Source: Acanthornis magna (lineage: Eukaryota > Chordata > Aves > Passeriformes > Acanthizidae). Taken from it: a stretch of 64,000 bases of DNA. The position numbers and the translations under genes were made by a program. Below are positions 27,649-40,300 of this stretch, in pieces; within the stretch, counting starts at the first letter, position 1; every line of letters begins with the position of its first letter. A model generated the notes under the pieces. That model saw nothing but the letters and a program-made list of their open reading frames with translations, was not told the origin of the DNA and ran no database searches. The DNA lies in assembly GCA_036785705.1 (NCBI GenBank), contig JAWUZG010000137.1:310001-374000 (forward strand). The letters run 5' to 3'.

Positions 27649-30600
27649 TATTGCTGTGGTGCACCATAAGTTCCCATGCATCATGAAGGCAGCCAAAGAA
27701 AGGCTATACAGATTATGACACTGAAATTGTCTGAAGGCCAAACTCTTTGGTCAAATTGTATGTTGTTTAATCTGTGTTGGTTGTACCAGAAGTTTAAATA
27801 CTTGAAATAGCTCTAACCACCTATGAGATCCTGTCAAAACAATGGAATGAACGAAGAACTCTAACCAAGCAAATACCCTATTTTAAAGCTTCTCTTGAGA
27901 CAGATTGCCCATAGATGCAGAAAATCAATGTTCTGCAAATGTTGTGAAGTATTTAACAATGTAAAATAAATTTTAAAAGGACCTTTTCAGCTTGAAAGTT
28001 TTTGTGTTACAAATTGTGTGTTACTCCCACTGGTTCTGTTGAGATTACCTCTATCTGGACCTGATACATATGCAATGTACTGCTGCTTTTCAACTTCAAT
28101 TATTGCCTTGTCCTTTAAAATTGCAACTGCCTTGAGCCTTTCTCTTATTTCCATAAAAGGGATCTCCCCACTTCATTCAATTACATGTTAGACTGTGAAT
28201 TTAAACTGGTTGCCTCTTGCAAGCTTTGTGGTAGGCAGCTGTTTTCAACAGTTTTATATATATATATTATAATATTGTTGTGTGACCTTTCAAATTACTG
28301 GCAACACACCTAAATGAATAGTGTCACTGGGAAATATGTAGCCATCAAGTCTAGTGTCCCACAGATTCCATATTTTGTGTTGTAAAGAGCACAGCAGTTT
28401 AAGCACTCCCTATCACATCCACAGGTCTAGACAAATAGCGATTTAATGGTCTTTACCCTAATTACATTAATGAAAGCATCTTTTACATCCATCAAACTGC
28501 AAAATCTAGTCCATTATACATAAAAGCTGTGTAAATGAAACAACCTCAAGAAATACTCTCCCACCTGAATCTGGTTATATAGAAGTGTCTGTAAATGTCA
28601 TGGTTTCAACATAAAACCAACCACCCAATCATTTGGAGATCACCATCACAAGTCATTTACTTTTCATCCCTTAGCTGTCTTATGTCAGAATATGCCTCCT
28701 GTGCATATGCATGGTTACAATTAATGACATTCAGAAAACACATATAGATACATTTTCCAGTAGGAAACATAAGGTGAGGGCCTGCAGAATGGGACTGAAC
28801 CAAGTTCAATTTACTGTGATATCTTTATACACTCCCTTAGGTTCTGCGTTCAGTGAACCTTCTACCTCACAGCACACCAGGGGTGGGAATGTGACTTTCA
28901 GACTGAAAACTTTTCTGACCCTTCCTTGTGTCTTTTTAAAGTGTTTTCATCACCTCAAGTATTTTCAGGAAGAAAGATCCTATTACTTTCAATGTACAAC
29001 TGCTCTCCATAACCTCTCTTTTGCCGTCTTTAAAGAGGGCATTAAAAGACACCTTACACTTAAATATTTAACAATGCATTTACATGGAAATTCTGCTGCA
29101 GATAGCCATGCAGGACAGATCTCACAGGGACGTTTTTTGAATATATTACCTCATTTGGAAAGCATCATTTTTCTAGACTTAGCATTCAAACATGATATTA
29201 AGTGTTTCAAGAAGCTCAGAAGGATAGTTTTCCGTGTTTTCCAGGGTTCAGATGCTAGCTAGGTTTTCAAATCTAATTTAACCAACTCTGTAATTCTACT
29301 TAGTCCTATCTCAAGCACTTTGTATTACTTCCCCTCACCTGGTGGTTGTGCAACAATTCAGTTGCTGAAGTTCTTCATCCAGAAAGTGCACTTGATTTCC
29401 TGTAATGCTTATTCTGGCAGAAACAAGACTCTGGTGTCAAATGATGCAAACTTTACCCTGTATTCTGATTTTCTCTTTCTGTTTGGGTAAATCATCTCAT
29501 TATGTGTTTTCTGTAAGATCTATTCATCACATTTGTACTTGAGTTTTGCAATCACACAAATTAAATATTGGTGTAAATCAATCCAAATTTGTACAAAGCC
29601 AAGCAGAAATCAGGAATGTAGACTTTTACAGGTTTTTTGGGGGAAGGCACAAATATATTCTTCAGGTACAAATACAGTAGTAGTAGCTGTGGCAAGTGAA
29701 GGACAATCTCAAGCAAAAAGATGTCAATCTACCCAGGTAAACTCCTGCTTTTCATTAGAGATCCATTTTGTACTGTGTTATAAAAGTTCCCTTCTCTGTT
29801 ACCCCCAAACACTCTTTATGTTATGAAAATATATTAACTTTGTTTATATATGTATATATATCCGTTGACATTGGATACTGCAATGTAATGAGTTAGTCAA
29901 ATTTGACAGGAGATTTTGGTATTGTTCGTGCTTAAGTAAAACAAACTATACAGCAGCCTGGCCCTGGAAATAAGGACTTTGCTTCTTGGAAGCTTAGAGC
30001 TGTCCATGAAGATCAAAGGACACCCTGTACAACTGAGGTAACACCAGCATCCTAGCCCCTAACGCACCTTTGAAATCCTACCTGCAGTGTCTGGCATCGA
30101 AGGTACATCACTACTGCAAGACTGATCCCAGGGACAAATAGATAAGCTGCAAGAATACTGAAAAATACAGTTTATTTGGAATCTCTTACTGTGGTTATTA
30201 ATGAGCAACATGGGTGCTAGGGCTTAGTCAAATCATGTTGTAACTGAATATTTGAAGTAACAATCCTGTGTAAAATCATGTTGGGGGCACCCCAATATGA
30301 ATAGAACACCTCAGGTGCATGAAGTAAAACTTCCTTTTGTAATTTTATACTTTGCATCCTACAATGTCTCCTTGTTTGGCAAGGCCAGTTGCAAATCCTC
30401 AGCCCAGCACCAAATGTGACATTCATGTACGTGAACACAGATTTTACATTTCATGGGAGCAATAGGATCCAAAATTATTCTGATTTTCTAAATTACTGAG
30501 GTAGACTGACAACTTCTCTGTGCAGACATTTGAGATATAGAACAGTTAGTGAAAAGAAGTTGTGTATGGGAAAAAATCTGCTTTACTATAATTAGGCTTT

Positions 30601-30654
30601 TTTTATTATTACTATTTCATTACTAAATATTTCTCCTATATCTTGCTTGCAGAA

Positions 30655-30800
30655 AATGGAGAAAAACTATTGCTCGCATTTTACTGATGGAGAATGAAGG
30701 CACAATGAAAGCAACATCCCAAGAGTGAAAAATAGGAAGTTTGGAGCAATTCAAGAAATGTGATTCTGCAGGTTCAAGTCCCAGACTCTAAATCATGAGT
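30655..30800 (+). repeat. MIR/tRNA-core SINE-like relic
   Basis: This is the best of the SINE-like relics in the window. CATTTTACTGATGGAGAATG and AAGGCACAATGAAAGCAACA correspond to the MIR core 'cattttacagatggagaaactgaggcacaatgaaagtaac'. Then come AATAGGAAGTTTGG and GGTTCAAGTCCCAGACTCTA, corresponding to the 'gaacccaggtctccagactct' end. The orientation is sense. The element is ancient and non-coding. Confidence 0.55.
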
Positions 30801-31264
30801 TTGTATGAACAATCACACAGTTGAAATTCTCCAGAGTAGGTGCTCTCAAATAAGTTAACAGTGGAAAGTAGTATCTAGAGAAGTTCATTTTCAGATTCCT
30901 CATGTATACTTTTAAAAGCAGCTTTAAACAAATAATGGATGCTCTGCTAACATCAGGACAACATAAAGACAGAGGTGGGTAATATTGGCATTTTTGCAAT
31001 GGTTCTGCATACTCAAGAACCCAATCAGTTACCTCTGGGAGCCCCATAGATCATATAAGGCACAAACCAAGGGGAATCTGAGAGCAAGCAGTTCCTAAAG
31101 TACATGCAGAATTAGATGGTAAAATGTTTGAATACAGTGGTGAGGACAAAGTGCAAACTGGTGTTTTGCCTGGTGGTGCCAGGCAAAAGAGTAATGAGAC
31201 AGACTGAATAATCCTTCCTGCCCTTTCAGTTGCTCCCACCTTAGTCCCTGGTCCTGTAAGAGGT

Positions 31265-31350
31265 AAAAAAAAAAAAAAACCCAACCAAAAAAAACCCCAA
31301 AAAACCCCAAACCACAAAAAAAAACCAAAACCCAGCAGCAACAACAAATT
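31265..31350. repeat. A/C-only low-complexity tract
   Basis: A run of A blocks separated by CCC or CCCC (AAAACCCCAAAAAACCCCAA and similar) ends in AGCAGCAACAACAAA. The complementary strand is TTTTGGGG-like and could form G-quadruplexes. It is probably an expanded A-rich tail or simple repeat. Confidence 0.85.
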
Positions 31351-31977
31351 AGCCCCCGAGAAAACAAAACAACCACCCAAAAGTGATTCTTTTAGCTTTA
31401 TTCTGCTCTGTCCCAAATTCTTCTGTTCCCCACCCTTAACAGAGCTACAAAGCGTCATTGCTCCTACAGCTGAGGGGCATTTCAGAAAAGAGAGAGGAAA
31501 TTGATCTATGTTCAAAGGATTATTATTTCTGTGTTGTATGCCTCTCAGATGAGATATGAAGAGTTGTGCAAGTGCATTCTGTAAAATTCCGCTTTTGTTA
31601 GTTTATCTCACCCCCAGAAGCAAATTCTGTAGACCTCAGATAATCATCTTAACAAGGCCCTACTCTGTGTCTCCTGTACTAATATGGGATAAGAGAGCTC
31701 CGCTGGTAGAATGTGAAATGTTTACTTCTGCAAGCATACATTACATCTCACAGAGGAATTGGGGCAGGGGGCAGGAGGAACAGACATCTCTGTGAAATTA
31801 TTTGAATTGAAGCAGCTCTGCAAATAAAGCAAATGGTGAACTGCAGAATTCATATATTTTCAACAGATCATTGAAAATCCCTGTATAAATAGCTCTGATA
31901 TTCAATTTCCTATTGAAAGTAATAGTTGAACAAATTCTAAACAACTATGAGGCTGCAGAGCTGGAACGTGCTATCAG

Positions 31978-32082
31978 CTTTTTTTGGTTTTTTTTTTTTT
32001 TTGTGTGTTTTTGTGGGGGTTTTTTTTGTTTGTTTGTTTGTTTTTTTTTGGTTTTTTTTTTTTTTTTTTTGTTTTTTTTTGT

Positions 32083-32118
<36 letters not shown>

Positions 32119-32119
32119 G
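31978..32119. repeat. T/G-only low-complexity tract
   Basis: About 140 bases consist almost entirely of T blocks with G, GG or GGGGG interruptions, including TTTGTTTGTTTGTTTG. It is the compositional complement of the A/C tract about 0.6 kb to the left. Open frames read across it encode only phenylalanine-rich or lysine-rich low-complexity peptides and are not genes. Confidence 0.9.
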
Positions 32120-35100
32120 CAAATGCAGGCACCCTTTCTGCCAATTTACACTTAACAGCAGCAAGAATCTGGACCGCAGATAATAAGTGGTCCTGTTCTT
32201 AAATGCACTGCTTATTAATGCTGTGAAAAGAAAATAAACTGAATTTTAAATAAAATAAGCTAGAATTTTCTGCTGCAGCTTATGCTACTGTATAAGATGA
32301 TCATGGAAGATCTGACTTGGAAAATAAACAAATGAACAAATGTTAAGGCTTGGAATCAATTCTCAAAACATAAAGGAGTGAATTTCTCTCTCCTTAGAGA
32401 TTTTAGTAAAACAGAATAGCAAAAGCTAATGCCCTGCCAGGTATTCACCAAGGGGATCTCCCCTTACAGAAATTTAAGAAGCAACTTAATTTTGAATTTA
32501 TGGGATCATTCCCCTTATCTTCTTTACATGCTCCTTTCATTATACTCTTGCTTGTTCATGTCATTCTCTGTTTCAGTACTTAGTACTGTTCTCCCCTGGA
32601 GAAGTGCCACAGTGTAGCTGTATCACTGTTGTTCATCATTGCATTAGCACAAGATGTGTTTAACTTTCCCTTCATGCTTTTATCTTTCCCTGCTTGTCAA
32701 GGCAGAGCCAGAAGCTCTAATAAAGGGATCCATAGGAAAACTCATGTTGCTTTGTCTACTTGTGGTCTCATCAATTAATCAAATTAAGAGACTAAAACAT
32801 AGCTAAAGACAATGTAGAAGAAAAGCAATATTGCAACAGCAATTATTTCCTTGGTATAAAATATTGTATCTCTTGCAATATTGAAATATTTCAAAAGTCA
32901 TGCAACTAAACCAAATGCTTGTCTATTTAAACAGACAAATGTGTCTTGCAGATTTGAGACTGAATTGAAAGGGCAAGAACTGAAGTAAATCTGTTGAGAA
33001 AAAACAGAAAATCCTTACTGAGGATTTTGGTTTTCCTTTTTGGTCAAGAAACATTCTAATGTGCTTTTGAAATAACTTTCATTTCCCAAGAACTATGAGT
33101 TGTCTATGCCAATCAGGTTCATAAATAAAAGTGTAGGGTTTGCAGCACTTATGCTTCATGTTAAAAATAGTTTATGCAAGAAACAGGGAAAAAACTATGG
33201 ATAAATCGTTGTGGACCATATATGCGTGATTTCTATCTTGCATGTTTGTCAATAAGGAACAGCTCAAGGAAGTCAATGATGTAAAGCTGGAATAAAACTG
33301 TTCTGGGTGAGAAAGCATAGGTGTCAAAGACATATTCAGAAAAGTCCTAGAAAGTCACCTAGACTGAAACTGAATCTTTCAAGATTCCTCAGTCAGAACT
33401 TGTGAGTTTTACTTCGTGCTGGAGGAAGAACTTAGTACAGAGATGACGTTTTCCTTTGTTTGGGGAGCTTAGGACAAATTTTTTCTATTTGACTTCTTCA
33501 TTGATTATGAAAACAGAGTAAGGATAGCTAGATGTGAAAAGGAGAAAACATCACCCCAGAATAAAGGTCACAAAAAAGAGTCACTGCAAAGTTCATGATC
33601 ATACATAAGAAGTGAGGAGAGATACATGCATACTTGTCTCCTAATTTATATAAAAAAGACATCATTCTTTTCTAAGGAAGAAAACATTCTGAAAAAGGAT
33701 CAGTCTCTGAAGGGACGATTAATTTCACCCAGTTGCTCTCTGGAATAAAACAAGCTTTAAAAGCAAAGACAAAGAGGGAGAGAGTATTTATAACCAGAAG
33801 CGTCACCAATAGTTCCAACTTTTCCGACCTTCTATTTTACAGAGGAAAACTATCTGAAAACTTCGGATATATATACACAAATGCACAAATGATAGGAAGC
33901 TGTGTGTTACGGGCATAATGCTTTCCAGAAAACTGTACAGAGACACTCAGTTCCATTGGCAAAACCAGTTTGGAACAAAACAGAATCATAAGGGAGACCT
34001 TAACACACTTTCAAATAGAGAGGACTGAAAAAGCACTTGAGATTGCCGTGGCTATTTTGTCATCTTCTTAGACTTTGAAAGGCAATAGTTTCACTGGTAC
34101 AGCTCTCTAATATATTTAGGCAATTCTCCAGTAGCTCAGTAAGGTTCTCTCTTCCTCCTGCCCATCTACTGTGATAACTGTGTGTCTGAAGATCCTAATT
34201 TAGGCATGCAGATTTGAGGCAAAGGAACCAACCTGTTTTGTGACCATGAATTCTGGAACAATGCTTTGTGTCCAGCAGCAGAGTTAACACAACTGTTAAT
34301 GAGCTAAATACTTGTGATCTCTGTCTTCATGGTGTCAGTAGCGTACAGAAAAACCAAGGGTTACATTGTACTGCATAAAACAAATAGATTCAACTGACAT
34401 TTCTAAAATTTCATGTGTTTGGGACGTTAACTACTTGCTGTTTCTATTTTCCAGTTACATCTCTGCGGACAAGATTAAGAAAATGGTATTATTTGAAGAT
34501 TATAAACTATTATTGTTAGAATATTCTCTTCACTTTATGTTGTTTGACTTGCTACTACCAAAAAATGAGATATTCTTGGAGGTGCTCTAGGATGAAAAAC
34601 TACAAAATGAAAATGATCACACTATTATTTTAATTATTGCGATAAAGAGACTTGGAAAGTAAACATTTGAACATAAAATCATTTCAGTCTGCAGACTTAC
34701 TAAGCATGAGATGGAAGTTAAACAAGGTGTTCTGAATAGATGAAAAATTATGTTGATAAATCAAATTATTTCAGTGACCTCACTTGTATTTCAGAAGAGT
34801 ACTGTTGTTTTCTAACATAAGAGATATGAACAGGTATTTGAGAATCAGTGCCTTCATCCTACAAATAGATAAAGATGTAAGTTCATAGGCAAATGATTGA
34901 GTTAACATTTTTTTTTTTATTTTAAAAACTTTGCATTGATTCATGATATAAACACCCTACAGAACATCTTTTGCTGTAACATATCACCATAACACCTGTG
35001 AAGTCAACAGATGTGCACCAACCGAGAGCCTGGTGTACTGTGTGCAGTCAAGTGCAATTGCGTGGCAACTGTAATTGATGTTGCAGGGATACAAAGAATT

Positions 35101-37094
35101 AATAAATCACAAATTGGAAGACATGTTAATTTGTATTCACTTTTATCCTTCAGAAGACATGTATAATCTTTGCTAATAATTTGCTTAAGCAACACAGATA
35201 ATTGAATCTTTAATATGCTTTTTTTTCTTTTAATGTGTTAACCCATTAAATCTATCATTATTATCATGACCAGGACATAAAATTTGCAACTTTTTTTTTT
35301 TATTACTAACATAGATCCTAAGAGAATATAGATTTTCACTGGTTTGAATACCTTTCTACACCAAAATATCCTTGAAGTTGTTTGTTCTTCCTGTTATGGA
35401 CAGCTGTTTTTCCCAAATATTTCAATAATTAGCCAGATGTTCCAGGTCACTCTAAAAGTCATAGACTAGAAGGCAAGGTCTTTTAACTCTGCTTCATGCT
35501 CCAAATATTATTGTTCATGTTTTTATTTCATCTTTCGATATAAAAACTCATTAATGAATACTCTCAAAATTTGTCACTCTTACTCTGACAAGTTCTATAA
35601 AGGGTTTAATTAATACAGGGTATGTAATTACAGTACCCTCCCTCTGATTGTCAACTTTGTTTGGAGTTCAGTGCAGATTACTTTAGCTGCAGGTAATAGG
35701 TTAAATTAGTCCCTGCTGTGCACCAAACTGCAGTAGCAAAACTGCTATTGCTTTCTGAGTCGATTAACTTACTTTTAGTCCACTTGTTTTTACATTTCAC
35801 TGCAGCATAAATATAATGTAGATTCAGCATATAAAATGGAAACAGTTCAGAAAGTAACTAAGGTCTTTTCCTTTTGAGTATAATTGAACTGTTTTAATAT
35901 ACAGAAAGCAAGAGGTTTCCCATCAAAATAAATTGAATTGATTTTAAACTGGAAAAAAAAAAACAAAACCAACAACACCCTCCCCCTTCCCCAAAACAGA
36001 GACACTGAAAGAAAGCCGAGTTTGAGTATCTAATAGTTCCTATCACAGGAACTTAGGAAAAAAACTTCAAGCACTCATTGATTGACTACACCAGAATCTT
36101 TAAACAGGCACATAGGAAGTTGCAGGAACACTTCTATATGGAGACATGAAGAAATTCTTAATGCTATATTCCCCTTTGCCTGCAGTCGGGAAAGAATTAT
36201 GTCAGAATTCAATTATCATACACACGGTACAGCTCTGGATATTCTTATTAATACATAGGAAATATGTTCTACCTTTTTATCAGGTTATCAGGTTTTGAAT
36301 ATCATCAATTCCTGTGCCAATGAGTTCTAGAGATTTATATAAGCACTAAGTTCAATGTAATTAAAAGTGAGAAATTAAAAAACCTTCTAGAAATTGTGTG
36401 CTTCATGTATTTAATTTTAAATGTTTCTCTTTTTAACTGTACTTGTTCTTCCACTAAAAACTGTAACTTTGGAGCCAGAGATGGTGAATTTTGTATAGAA
36501 AGAGAAATCTATCAATACCCAGAGAAGAGACAGACATATCTCCTAGCACTGAATAGTCCATATGGATTTAACACTCATTTTACTCTTTTGAAGTTACTTC
36601 CTTTGTTAACTTTGAGATCAGACCTTTCGTATTGTAGTATCAAAGGTCTCTGAATTGCAGTAGTTGGACTCCTCTCTCTGTGGTGAAACCTTTTAAAAAC
36701 AGAACTGGTCAACAAACTCAACTTCCATCTCCTGATTTATGTTTGAAAATTTCCAAAATATTTCTTAGACTAGACCGTACCTAGGGAAAATCCTGGCCAT
36801 TTTTAATTCCATGACATCAGGTCTGACACTTCTTTACTTCTGGTCCTGCCAGAAACTTGGTAAAAAGAGTCTTATGAACCTGTATATTTAGTACAGTAAC
36901 TATTTTTGCAGTTTAAGGCAAGAATTTTTTAAGATGTATCTTTTTTACTGTTTCTTTTTTATCAGTTAAAGAAATCACCCTGAGTTCTCAAAATTAAGCC
37001 ATTCTTCCCAGATCATCACCACCTACAAGAAATCTGTGGGCCAAGAGCTTCACATCAGTAATTCCTTTTTAAGTTCATTATATATCTTTCTATG
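32120..37094. other. AT-rich non-coding stretch
   Basis: No open frame above about 75 codons with any recognisable pattern. There are short A- or T-homopolymers, including one near 35,950. No recognisable repeat family was found. Confidence 0.5.
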
Positions 37095-37350
37095 AGTATG
37101 CCAGCCAGGAAAGGAAGGTCCGAGAAGTCATACCCTCACTGATAAACAAGGCTGGCGAGTGGTGGCAGCAAATGAGAAGGCTGAGGTACTCAAATTCTGC
37201 CTCAGTCCTCACTTCTAACTTCCCTTATCACTCAGGTGGATAGGGTGCAAGACATGGACAGGGAACCAAAGTCCCTCCCACAAGAGAGAGAAGATCACAG
37301 ATTCATTACCACCTGAGGAGCAGGAATATGAGACATGCATAATGTCTGAG
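37095..37350 (+). repeat. CR1 LINE fragment, ORF2-internal region (sense)
   Basis: The sequence follows the avian CR1 consensus I know from inside ORF2, between the endonuclease and reverse transcriptase parts. The matching words, in order, are CTGATAAACAAGGCTGG, AGAAGGCTGAGGTACT, GCCTCAGTCCTCACTTC, GTGGATAGGGTGCAAGAC, AAGTCCCTCCCACAAG, GAAGATCACAGATTCATTAC, CACCTGAGGAGCAGGAA and ACATGCATAATGTCTGAG. No reading frame survives across it. It is a dead, doubly truncated fragment, because neither the CR1 3' end nor the reverse transcriptase core follows. Confidence 0.85.
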
Positions 37351-40300
37351 CGTTTTCTAAGCTCTGGAAGAATACAGAAAACTATCAGAATATATTTAAT
37401 GTCTATTTCCTGTAAAAATTTGCTAAAGTATCAAATATTTTCTAAAGTATCCAGTATATTGACAACATCTACAGATCTCACTGTTTTATTATTACTTTAT
37501 TCCAAAATACAAATCGGAATTAAAAGTAGTTTAATGATCCCAAAAGTTTGTTGCTTGAATGAAATTATGCACTAATGAAGGTCAATGTTATGAAATTTCT
37601 TTAGGTTAGGAAACACAAGAAATATATCACTTACTCATAACCGTTAAATTTTGTACAGGAGAGCAAACCTGGCAAAGAATGAGCTAATTGCTAGACCTCA
37701 GATGGCAAACAGTTATTCCCAGCTCTGTGTAGTACATAAGGTCAGACAGGCTATCTCATCTTGAATAAACTGCTTACAGGCTGCTTTTCCAAGATATCAA
37801 TTTCCTCTTTTCTGTCCCTACCAGAGACCAAAAAATTTTGAAATTGCAACTGAACAATTTCTACACTGTCCTTGACCTAGATATTCAAAAGAGTTCTAGG
37901 ATTACTGCAACATCTGAAAAACATTGCAATTTCTGCTCGTAATTCCATCCACTTTTTTCTTCCCTACATAAATATTACTAAAACAGGTAGGTAGTCTCTT
38001 TTTAATCACGTAAACTTCAGACACTATCAGTACATCTCTACTGTCACAAGGAAAAATAAAGCACTCAGAAAATCAAGATCCTAAATATAAAAATATTCCT
38101 GAATGCTTAAGCCCTTGAGAGAACACTCTAGACTTCAGTTATGTGTAGTTTTCCTCTGAAATGTTGTCTTTTACAGCCACTGTAAGGAATTTCTCTTTAC
38201 GTGAACAAATCAGATATTTTTCCTAATGCCATATTAAATATATGCTTACTGTTTATATAAACATATATGTATTGTTTATATAAACTGTTTATATGCACTC
38301 TTATGTTTATACATGCCTTCAAATTCTGTAATTATGAATGTATTCTTATTTATTCTCATATTGTTAACCAGGTCTCTGACTTCAGAGTAGTAAATACAGA
38401 AATTATTTACCTTACCTAATTAAAAAAATTTGCAACTCCATTCCCAAAACCTTCTTAAATGAGATAATATTAGCAGGAAAATCAGAAAGGGGTTAGTTTG
38501 GGTGGGAGCTTTTTTCATATCAACAGAATAAGTTGATCAATTATCCACTAATCCTGCTTAACTACTGAAGAGCTGGGCAGTAAGTCACTAAAGGAAGACA
38601 ACAAAACTTTATTCCATAGAGAAAATACAGCAGTGATGTACTGGCATTACAACATTCCAGACATTCTGGATAACATTTTATCCTATTGTATCTTTCAGAT
38701 GTATGTCAAAATACTTTTCTTATGGAAAAGTTTTCTTCCAGCTGCAGCTACGTCATGTTCTCTCCTGAGAATCTGAGAATATATGATAACTACAGCTCAT
38801 ATTTAACTGCAAGAACAGAAGAGAACAGTTGGAACCTGAGGAAAGGTTTTGGGTAGAAATTTGCAAAATTTTAGTCAATAAAGTATCCCAATGTATAATA
38901 AAGGATGAGAAATGAGTAGGAGAGAACCTTTAAAATTTCCATTCTTCAGTTAACTCTTAATAAAATCTTTTCTTCCTGAATTTGCCACTTTTTCAGATAG
39001 CTGCTCTTCCTTTGTACTTTTCAATGGAAATTCACTTGACACACCTTTTATATTTTAAGAAAGAGAGAGATACAGAGAAAAGCCACTCTCTAGGAGGAAT
39101 TTTGTTTTGCACAATGGGACTCACAAGCTTTCTGAATTCCAGTAAGAAAAATACTATTAAGAAAGGTTTTATAACTTTCCAAGAGCAACTGATAGCACAT
39201 TATAAAATTTTACATCTCTTCTGATGCAGATAAACCTGAGATGAGAGAGCATTGGATGGACCTCTGGTAAGGGCACAACGTGCTGAACAGATCTACTATT
39301 CATTGGGAGACCTAATGGTGCCATGGTTGAGTTTTTATTGAACTTTCTTAGAAATAAGCATCTATATTCAACTTCCATATTTTCATCAAAATTATGTTCA
39401 TATGGGAACACTTTGCTTCACTTTATGACAAAGACATGCTACTGGCATCACCAGCAGCACCAAGCGGGTGCCACCTGGAGAGCCTTCCTCAATGGTTATC
39501 CAGCCAAGCTCATCCCAAGCTCATCAAGAGGCATGTGCAGCACAGAGCAGTCCTGAAGGCAAAGCCATGTGTGCAGCACAGAGCACTGCAGACCACCATG
39601 TCTGCTGAGCGGGACCACTGACGCTTGCTGTACAACAAACTTCCTCTTCGGACCACTGAATATCAAGTTGTCTAAAGAGGATCTATTCCACTTAGAGGAG
39701 CTCACCCACACATTTGTATTCCTTGTGTAACTATAAGAATTTCAGGCTCAGCATTATCCCCAAGATCTCCAACCCATTCCTGAAGATATTGAAAGGATGA
39801 CAAATACTGAGCTTCTTCAAAAATAAGCTAGCCCAGTGTAAAAAAAAAAAACAAAAAGACCTCAGGCTTGTATGACAGAGAAAAGTAGTGCACAGAGCAG
39901 CACTTTGGGAAGAGCTGGAGAGAAAATGCTCCCTCTCCCCATGGCACCTTAGAGTTTATTGGCTGTTAAGGATCTCAAAAGAAAATCTACAACAATACAA
40001 AGACACAAGAAATGCCATGAAAGTTTAATAATTTAATTATTTTCAGGAAAAAGAAAAGCTTTTCATTATCAGGATAATCCTAACAGAGAAGAATCTTTAG
40101 TTCTTAAATAAAGGCAAAGACATGAAGTGAGCACTGCTGACCCAACACATAATTGCCTCCTTTGTGACTCTTTTCTACCTGAGTTGCCTGTCCATGCTAG
40201 ATTTGGAAAAGGCAAAATAATTTCGCCTCCTAGCTACTGCATAAATAAACAAAAGACTAAGCACTGTAATGCCCTTAAATGTTTGTTTAAAAAAAAAAAA

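Larger units (their letters stand above)
26082..30654. other. AT-rich non-coding stretch
   Basis: No gene identified. Long T-rich tracts occupy 27,553-27,648. A 183-codon frame on the plus strand at 28,711-29,262 is the longest open frame in the AT-rich part of the window, but it has no recognisable domain, no clear splice context and ordinary composition. I treat it as chance. Confidence 0.5.

Noticed and set aside
28711..29262. 183-codon plus-strand frame in the AT-rich region
   Set aside because: It is the longest frame there, but has no recognisable motif, no exon signals and ordinary composition. One such frame in 45 kb over six frames is plausible by chance.
31913..32202. Phenylalanine-rich or lysine-rich frames
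   Set aside because: They are direct translations of a T/G homopolymer-rich tract.
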